DNA from: CAYFPX01 sp964519895
GTDB lineage: Bacteria > Myxococcota_A > UBA796 > CAJQPC01
Direction of reading: 5' to 3'
Length of the DNA: 64,000 bases
Assembly: GCA_964519895.1 (NCBI GenBank)
Contig: CAZFLE010000005.1
Span: forward strand, 1 to 64,000
Shown here: in pieces, positions 19,701-28,700 of the stretch
How the letters are laid out: each line of letters opens with the position of its first letter
Position numbering within the stretch: the first letter of the stretch is position 1
Position numbers and translations under genes: made by a program
The notes under the pieces: generated by a model
Databases searched by the model: none
What the model saw: the letters and a program-made list of their open reading frames with translations, nothing else
What the model was told of the DNA's origin: nothing

Positions 19701-22700
19701 CAAGGTGCCCATGGACTGGCCCGTGGACCCGGCCAGGTCGAACATCGCCATGGCCCGTTCCTTGGGGTCCTCGATCTTGGCGATGCGTTCGGTCTCGTCC
19801 TTGAGGGCCTTGTTGCCGACCACCCCGCCCTGGAAGGTGCCAGTGGCGTCCAGGTCGGTGGCCAGGGCGTGGCCTGAGATGAGGTCCGGGTTGCCGATCT
19901 CCTTGGCGAGCTTCATCGCCTCGTCGCCGCCCTTGTCGAGGATGGCCTTCTGGTCCGGGGTCAGCGCGGTCGGTGCGTTCGGCTTGATCGGCATCGACAT
20001 GAGCTGGACCGCCTGCTCGGCGGTGTAGCCCTTGGCCTTGTAGGCCTCGATGCGGTTCTTGGCGGTCTCGTAGTCCCAGCCCTTGTCCTTGTTCGCCTCG
20101 GCGAGCTCCGTGGCGCCCTTGACCTTGGCTTCGGCGTCGATGATCTTCTTGGAGAAGGCTTTCTTCTCGTCGTCGGTGGGGGCCTTGTCGCCAAAGGTCC
20201 TGAAGACGCCGTGGTCGCCCTCTGAGTCATGGGCGGCCTTGGCGAGTTTCTTGACGTCGTCCGGGAGCTTGTCCAGATCTTCCTTGGACACGAAGTTCAG
20301 ATTGCGCATGAACTCGGAGGGCTTCATGTCGCGCTGCTTGGCCAGCTCGAACATCTTCTCCCGGCACGCGTCGACGTCCATGTTGACCTTGCCGTCCTTG
20401 TCCTTGACCTGGAACGCCCTGACCGCAGCCTCCCGGTCCTCGTTCATCCGGTGCCAGCGCTCGTTGAGCTTCTCCATGGCCGGCGAGACGTTGGCCTTCT
20501 GCTGGCCGTCGGCGCCCTTGACCGTGGTCTTCTCGTCCCAGACCTTGAGCAGATCGGCCTTGCTGATCTTGGGCTTCTGCTTCTGACCATAGGCGGCGAT
20601 GGCCTTCTCGCGTTCGGCCTTGTTCGGGATGGTCTCGTACATGCCCATGACCGCGGAGGCCTGTTCCTCTTCCTTCTCCTGCTTCTTCTGTTCGTCGGTC
20701 TTGGTCTCTTCGGCGGCGGTGTCCTCGGCCTTCTTGTCGTCGGAGACCTTCTTCTCACCCGTGGTCTCTGCGCCCTTTTCGGAGAGGTCCTTCAGGTCCG
20801 TCTCGTCCTTCTTCTGGTCGTCGGTCTTCTCCTCGTCGGCCGGATCCTTGATCACGATGTCGATGAACTCGCCGTCCGGTCCTTCCTTCTTGCCGGCCGG
20901 GATGTAGACCACCATCGACGCGTAGTTGATGTCGAGCAGGGTGCAGTAGGCCTGGAGCACGGGCGCCGGGCAGCCGCCGGCCATCTGCATGTCGCCCACG
21001 GCGGAGTCGAAGATGTCCTTCTTCTTCTTGGCCTCCTTGACCTTGTCCTCCATCGGCTTCAAGGCGGCCCGGTGGGCCTCGAGCTGCTTGGCGGTGAGGC
21101 CTGACGCCAGCTCGGCGGCGGCGATCTCGGTGGGGAGCTCGCCCTCGCGCTTCTGGAGCGTGGCCAGCGACGCGGACAGGCTGACGACCTCGCTGTCCGT
21201 GTCGAGGTTCGGCGGCGGGCCCGGGTCCGTGGCGCCCTCGTGCTTGTCGTCAAAGGCCTTCTTCTTGGCTAGGTAGTCCCGGTTCAGGGCCTGCTTGCGG
21301 GTGCCGATGGCCCGGTTCTTGGACCCGACGCCGATCTGGGTGGTGGTGAGCTCGGCCTTGAGGGTGGAGACCTTCTTCATCGACTCCTGGGACTCGACGG
21401 GCAGCTTCTTGAGCTGCTTGTCGACCAGCTTCGAGAGGTCGGCTTCCTTCTTGGTGACGTCCTTGGCGATCTTCTCGCCCTTCTTCGGCAGCGCCTCGGC
21501 GACCTTCTTCGACGTCTGGATCTCCGCCACCGGCAGCGTGGGCCCGCCACCGCCACCGCCCTTGGGCTGCTTGTCCTGGATCTGCGCCAGGATGGCGTCG
21601 AGTTCTTCCTGCTTCTCGGTCTGGGACTCCTGGAGGGGCTCCATGTCCTCCTGGAGCTCCGTGCGGATCTTCTTCTCCTTGCCCAGGTCCTTGGGGAAGC
21701 GCTTGGACTTGGCCTGGAGGCCCTTGAGGCGAGTGTCCTTGTCCGGGGGCTTCGGCTTGCGGTTCTTCTTCTTGGCGACCGCTGAGAGCTTCTCCAGCTG
21801 GGCCTTGCGCTTGTCGAGCTCGGTCTTGTTCCGGGAGATCTTCTTCTCGACGTCGTCGATCTTGACCTGGACCTCGTCCACGTCATAGCCGAGCTCGCCG
21901 AGCTGGTAGGCGATGTCGTCGAGCTCCCACTGGAGGTCGTCGCGCAGCCGCTCGAGTTCCTCCAGGGTCGGCGGCTCGTCCTTGGCGGCGGTCTCTTCTT
22001 CCTTTTCCTCGGAGGTGGTCGAAGGCGCATCGCCGGTCTTGGTGCCCCCTTCCTTGGCGAGCTTGTCGATGTCCTCGGTGGACTTCTTCTTGTCCTCTGC
22101 CTTGGAGGCGTCGTCCTCCTTGGCGTCCTCCTCGGTGACCTCGCCCTCGCCCTCGCCTTCCTCCTCTTCCTCTTCCTCATCCTTCGGCGCCTCTTCCTTG
22201 GGACCCTCGGCCTTGGCGGCTTCGGGAGCCACAGGCGGTGCTGGTGCGTTCAGGGCCTTGACCACCGCCTTGCCCACCACCTTGAAGCCGGCGGCGCCGC
22301 CGCGGGCGAGCAGTGCAGCGTCGGCCTGGTTGGAAGACTCGTCGCCCGTGGCGGTCGAGCGTTCGGTCTTGGGCGTGTCGGTGGAGACCGGGGAGCTGTC
22401 GGCCGCAGGAGCGTCCGTGGTCGTGGCCTGGACCGGGGCAGGTGTCTCCTCGACGGTCCGGGTGAGCTTGGGGGCCGGCTCGTTCGTCGTGGCTGTCGCC
22501 TCGTCCTGCTTCAGCGCGTCGGGCTGCTCCGGGGCCTTGACCTCCTGGGGGGTGTTCGCCCGCTCGAAGGCGCCGCCGTAGAGCTCTTCGGACTCGGCGT
22601 TCAGCGCGTCGATCCGGGCCTGTTCAGAGTCGGTGAGCTCCCTGCCCTCGCGGGTGGCCTGGGCCTGGAGGCTGCGGGTCTCCTCGTAAATCTCGTGGCC

Positions 22701-25700
22701 CCGGCCGCCCTTGACCTCGAGAATCTCCCGGAGGTGGAGCTGGAGCTCGACCACGTGCCCGTTGGGCATGCGCACGTTGAGCAGCATGTCCCGGTAGCCG
22801 CCCGGCGCCGGGTTCTCGAAGCGGTCCTTCATGCGCACGATCTCGAACTGACCGTGGATGCTCTCCAGGCCCTTGTAGAGGGCGTCCATGGAGTCGTACT
22901 GGATGCTGCTGCGGGACAGGTCCGTGAGCTGGGAGGCGTCGCCCCCGTACTCGGTGTCCATCTTCTCCGTGGCCCGCTCCCGACCCTTCAGGCCCGGTGG
23001 GTACATGGCCTCGCCACCGGTGGCCGCCGAGATGGCGTCGGTGGCGTCGTGGAGCATGACGTCGGCGACGGCGGCGTCGCCGTAGAGCGCGTCCAGATCG
23101 TCGGTGGACTGGGTCCGGTCCCGGCCAGCGATGTCGTCGGCGACACTCTTGCTGACGGCTGCGTTGCCGGTCAGGGACTCGGTCTCGGGCACGGCCTGCT
23201 TCTTGGCCGGGTAGGGGGTCGGGTCCACACCCAGGCGCCGGGCGGTGTCCTGCAGGCTCTCGCCGACCTGGTGGGCGTCCCGGACCCGCACTGCCTCGTC
23301 GTGCTTGCTCGCGGGCACCGTGAACTTGCCGTCGGGGCCTTCCAGGGTCAGCGTGGTGATGTTGGGTTCGTCGCTGGGCCCGTTCCAGGCCCGATCCAGC
23401 TGCTGCGCCGGGGTGAGCGGGGTGTCTGCCGAAGTGTCCGTGGTCGGTTCTGAGGTCGGTCCTGGGGTGATCTCCGGCGCCGTCTCTGGGACGGTGTCGT
23501 CGGTGGGTGCGCTGGACTCCCGCGGCACCTCCCGATCCCGCTGCTCGCCGTAGCCGTCCGGGTGCGGGTTCGGGTTCCGGGGCACGTCCTGGAGCTCGCT
23601 CGTCCCGGTCTTGCGGAAGCTCTCGGGGAACGCCGAGACCACCCGACCCGTGGCCGGCTCATAGACCACGCGAATGCGCACGCCGTCCCGCTCGCCCCAG
23701 AACACGTGTCGGTTGGGGTCCCCGTTCTTGTTGTACAGGTTCGGGGAGTTGTTGGGGGACGCCTCGGCCTTGGGGTCGGTGACGATGTCGCTGACCCGGT
23801 TGACGATGTCGACGTCGGTCCAGGTGTTCGGGAACTCGGTCTTGTCGTAGACCATGCGACCGTTCTCGTGGCCGCCGCCGGTGCGGTCGCCCTCGAGGAT
23901 GTGCTCCCGAGCCTGCTGGTCGAGCACGTCGACATCGGACAGCGGCTCGGACAGGTCCTTGGCATCGGCCGAGTCGCCGATGGGGTGGCTCGGGTAGTGA
24001 CTCGGATCCAGACCCAGCCGGGCCGCGGTCTCCTGGAGGCTCTCCCCGGGGCGGTGAGCGGCCTGGACCCGGGTCGCGTCGCCGTACTCCGACGCGGGCA
24101 GGGTGACCTTTTCTCCCTGGACGTAGACGGTCGCCATCGACGGCTGCTCGGACTGGTTCTTGCCGTCGAAGTGGTCCTGGAGGGACTGGAGCTGGTCCGG
24201 GGTGACCCCCTGGCCGTCTGTGTCGGGGCCGCTGTCCGGGGTCTGGTCGCTGGCGCCGTTCGTCACCAGGTCCGGGGTCTCGTCGCCCCCGGTGGTGTTG
24301 ACCGTGACCTCGCCGCCTTCCCGCAGCGCGACGTCGCCATCGGCGGTCTTGATCAGCTCCTTGTCGCCCTTGACCACGGCCATGGAGCCGTCGCCACCGA
24401 TGGCGACGGCGTCGTTCATGGAGCCGGTCTCGCCGACCTCGGTGCCGCCGCTCTTGCCGTGGCCGCTGCCGTCGCCAGCCACCAGGGCCGAGCCGCCGTC
24501 GGTGGTCACCAGGGAGCCGTCGCCGGTCTCGGTGACGGTGGCGGTGCCGCCCTGCTTGGCGGCCTCGTTCATGACGCCGTCGACGTCTGTGGCCGAGTTC
24601 GGTGCCGTGTCGACGCCCCCGGCCTGGAGCTCGGCCTTGACCTCGGCGGCGGACGGCGCTGCGGCCTCGACGTCGGCCTCGGTGACCTGGAGGTTCTGTT
24701 CGGCGTCGCTGCCAGCCGTGTTGGCGGCCGAGACTTCGGTCTCCTTGGTCTTGACCCGCTGCTGCCACCCCTCGGCGAGCTTCTCCAGGACGCTGGTGAC
24801 GGTCGCGTTGATGGTGGCGGTGGCGACCTGCTGGAATGCGGTCTCGGGGTCGACGGGCTTGCCGGTCGCCACGTCGATGAGGACGTTGGTGGTGGACCCC
24901 GCCAGCTCGCCGCCCCCACCAGATGCACCCGATGCGACGGCCTGCTTCCACAGGGGACTCTTCTCGTCGGACCACGCTTCGCCCCAGGCGCTGGTGTTGA
25001 TGGCCTCGCTGGTCATCGCCGTGACCGAGCTGGTGGTGCCCTTGCGCAGGGCGCCACCGCCCACATTCAGCAGGCCCTCGCCCACACCCTTGTCCCAGGT
25101 CTTGTCCTTGAGGCCGGTCTCGACACCGCCCTCGAGTGCCCCGGTGCCGAACGCCACGATGCCTTCGCCCAGGATCTTCTTGCCCCGGCTGGCGCCCTTG
25201 CCGAACAGCCCTCCGGCGGCCTGGAAGCGGGCGCCGACCCCGGCGGTGACGACGCTGGCCGCCGTGTTGCCCAGGTCGGCCACGGCCTGCTCCCAGCCGT
25301 AGCGGCCGCCCTTGACCGCGTAGTTGATGCCCATCGAGGTCAGGCCAGTGATGCCGGCGACCCACATGGCCGCGGCGGGCCCCAGGGTGCCGCCGCTCAG
25401 CACCGTGGCGACGATGGCGATGAGCGCGGCCGCCGCGGTGGTCAGGATGTTCGCCAGCCGGTCCTGGGCCGCCCGGTAGTTCTCGGCGCTGATGCCCACG
25501 TAGTCGCACAGGATCAGGAAGCGCTCTTCCTGTTCCTTGGTGCCGTTGAACTTGCCGTCGGCCTTGTAGACCGAGTCGGGCTTGGAGCCGGGGACCTTGC
25601 AGGCCCGGACCAGCCGCTCGAGCTCGGCCATGTGGGTGGCCAGGTTGGCCCGCTCGTTGCCGGTGATGCCGTAGAACTCGGCGGCGGTCATGAGCACGTC

Positions 25701-28700
25701 GCCGGCGCCGGTGGACTCGTCGCCCACCACCCACTCGTTCTGGAGCCGGGCGAGCTCCAGGCGCTGGTCCAGGGTCATGTACTTGGGGTCGCCGAGGAGC
25801 AGCTCCTCGACCTCGCGCCGCTCGTCGCCGGAGAGCTCGGAGCCCCAGCCGGAGTGGTCCTTGCCGGTCTTGCGGTTGTTGACGCCCAGAGCCGCGTCCA
25901 GGGCGTCGGTGTCGCCGGCCTCGAGCCCATAGGCCTGGGCGTGCTTGGTGGCGAAGATGCCGCGTAGCGCTTCGACCTCTTCCGGCCGCATGCCGGTCAG
26001 GGCCCGCTTGATCGCGTCCTCGTCGGTGCCCCCACGGTCGGTGGCGAGTCGGATCTGGTCGGCCGCCACCCGGGCCGTGTTGGTCCCGTCGGTCATCATG
26101 TTGGTGACCAGGTCGCGGCCGACCCCGGACTTGTCGTCGCCGCCGGGGAACATGGTCTTGACCGCGTCGCCGGTGGAGCGCTCGTAGTCCTTCTCGTACT
26201 GGGCCTGGAAGGCGTCGTTGCGCTTGCGCTGCTCGTCCTGGGCGGCCTGGCGGACCTTCTCGTCGGGGCTGTGGAGCCGCTCCTGGAGCTGGGCGTTGCC
26301 GTAGAGCGCGGTCTCCATGCGCTTCATGTCGGGGCCGCCCTTGCGGGTGCGCTCGACCTCGAAGGCGTGGACCTGGGCGGCGGTGGAGTCCCGGCCCTCG
26401 GTCGCCAGGGCGACGGCCAGGTCCTTGTTCGGCCCCTCCAGCTTGCGGGTGATGGTCTGGGGCTGGCCGCCGTGGTGGCCGCCGTGGGGGTTGTGGACCT
26501 CGCGATCCTTGGTGATGAAGTCGACGAACTGGGCTTGGGCCGCGCCCTGGTCGATGGGCTGGGTGGTGGTGGCCCCTGCGGCGCCCTTGTTCTCGATGTG
26601 GGCGAATTCCCGCTGCAGCTCGGCCAGCTGCTCGGGCTCGACGCCTCGGAGCGCGTCGGTCAGGTCGTCGGGCTTGCCGCTGCGGCGGGCTTTCTCGATC
26701 TTGTCGCGCAGCCGGTAGGCGTCGGCGCGGCGGGTGTTGCCCACCAGGAGCGACTCGGTGACGTTCAGGTCCGTGCCGCCCAGGTTGTCCTTGAGCCGGG
26801 CCTCGGTCGCCGACCAGTCCCCGAGCTTCTTCATGGCGTTGCGGTCGTCTTCGTTCAGGTCCCGCAGGACCGCCTCGATCTGGGCCTCATCGTCGCCGTA
26901 CCAACGCATGTTGGTCTCGAGCTCCAGCCGGGCGCCTTCGGCCCGGTTGCCGATCAGGTACTGCTTGGCGACCTTGAGCTCGTCGCCGGACAGGTCGTCG
27001 TCCAGCCAGGACCGCAGGCTGGAGTCCCGGGGGAACAGGTCCGTCCAGATCATCTCCAGGGCCTTGCCCTTGAGGAAGGTCATGGGCCGGAGCGCATTGA
27101 AGAGCTTGTTCTCGTCGGTCCCCATGCCCGACATGGCGTCGTAGCAGCTGTCCGCCCGCTTCACGAGGTCCTTGCGGAGACCGGACGCCGCCTGCTCCGC
27201 CTTGGGGGCCACCGTGGTGGGGAACTTGGTCATGATGGCGTCGAGCTGGCCGCCGTAGGCGGTCACCTGGGCATCGAGGGCCGTCTCGGTCTCGGTCTTG
27301 AGCACGCCCAGGTCGGTGACGCACTTCGCCTTGTAGGCGGTCATGTCCTCCTGGACCGGGGCGACGTAGTCCTTCATCGCCTGGTCCACGGCGCCGCCCA
27401 CGAGCACCATGGACTCGCCAAAGGCCAGCGACGCGTCCTCGATGCCCTTGGCCTTTTCCGTCATCAGGGCGTCGGCTTCGGTCTCGTTGTCCGACGCGAT
27501 CTTCTCGATCTTCTCCAGGTCGCCGGCGACACGGCCGTCGATCGTGACGTGGGCAGCGTCCAGGGAGCCCTGGAGGTCGGCCAGGTTCTGGCGGTGGAAC
27601 GCCCCCAGGGCGTCCTGTTGCTGGGTCAGGTAGGCCTGGGCGTCGTCGGCGGTGAGGAAGGTCTGGTCCGGCAGGCTGTCCGAGATGCCCTGGACGAAGT
27701 CCCGGTAGGACTGGGTGAAGGTGCCGGCGGCGGTGGTGAGCTGGGCCTCGACGCTGTCGGCGATCTCGGCCATGTCCGTCTCGAGCTGGGTCGAGATGTC
27801 CTGGAGCTCGCCGACAGCGGTGGTCTCGTCCTCGTCGAGCTGGGTGATGGCGGTGGACCGGGTGTCCTCGATGCTGGTCTCGGCCGAGGTCCGATCGGTG
27901 GCGAGCTGGCCGGTGGCCTGGGAGTAGGACCCGTCCAGGGCCCCCAGGGTGTGGTCGCGCACCGCCATGACCTGGTCGGCCAGGGGCTTGAGCAGGCCGT
28001 CGACCTTCTTCTGGTAGATGGCCTTGCTGGCGGTGACCTCGGCGGCCTTGGCCGGACCGCCCTTGGTGCCCATGTCCTTGGCGGCTTCGTCCAGGGCCTT
28101 GGCTGCGGTCTCCCGGCGGACCTCTTGCTTGGCCCGCTCCAGGATGTCGCCGCCACTGTCGGGAAAGGCCTCCTTGGCGAGCTCTCTCTTGCGGGTCTTG
28201 AAGGTGGCGGCCTTTTCGGTGGCCTTGGCCTGGAATTTGGGGGCCTTGTCCTTCAGGACGGTCTCGAAGGGCTCTACCCAGGTCTCGCCGAGCCCCAGCA
28301 CCTCGCCCATGCCCAGGTCAAAGGTCGTCTGGGACTTCGTCAGGCCGTCGGCGTGGCCCTGTTGGAGCTGGCCCTCGGCGGCGGTGGCGTCGATGTCGAC
28401 CTGGGACGTGGCCATGTCGGCGGCGGTGCCCACCCCGTCCCGGGCCGTGCTGTAGGCGGTCTGAACGCGGCCGATCGCGGCGGTGGCCTTGCCCTGCAGG
28501 TCCATGGCCTTGCCGGACATCACGCTGTGCACGGTGCCAGCGAGCTCCTGGGCCTTGGCGATGGCCTCGCCCTGGAGGGTCTCGGCCCGGGTCCGGAGCT
28601 GACCGATGCCGGCCTGGATCAGGGCCTGGTGCTGCTCGGGGGACTGGCCCGTCTGGCGGGTGACGGCGTCGACCTGGTCTTGGTCCAGGTCGGGCATGCA

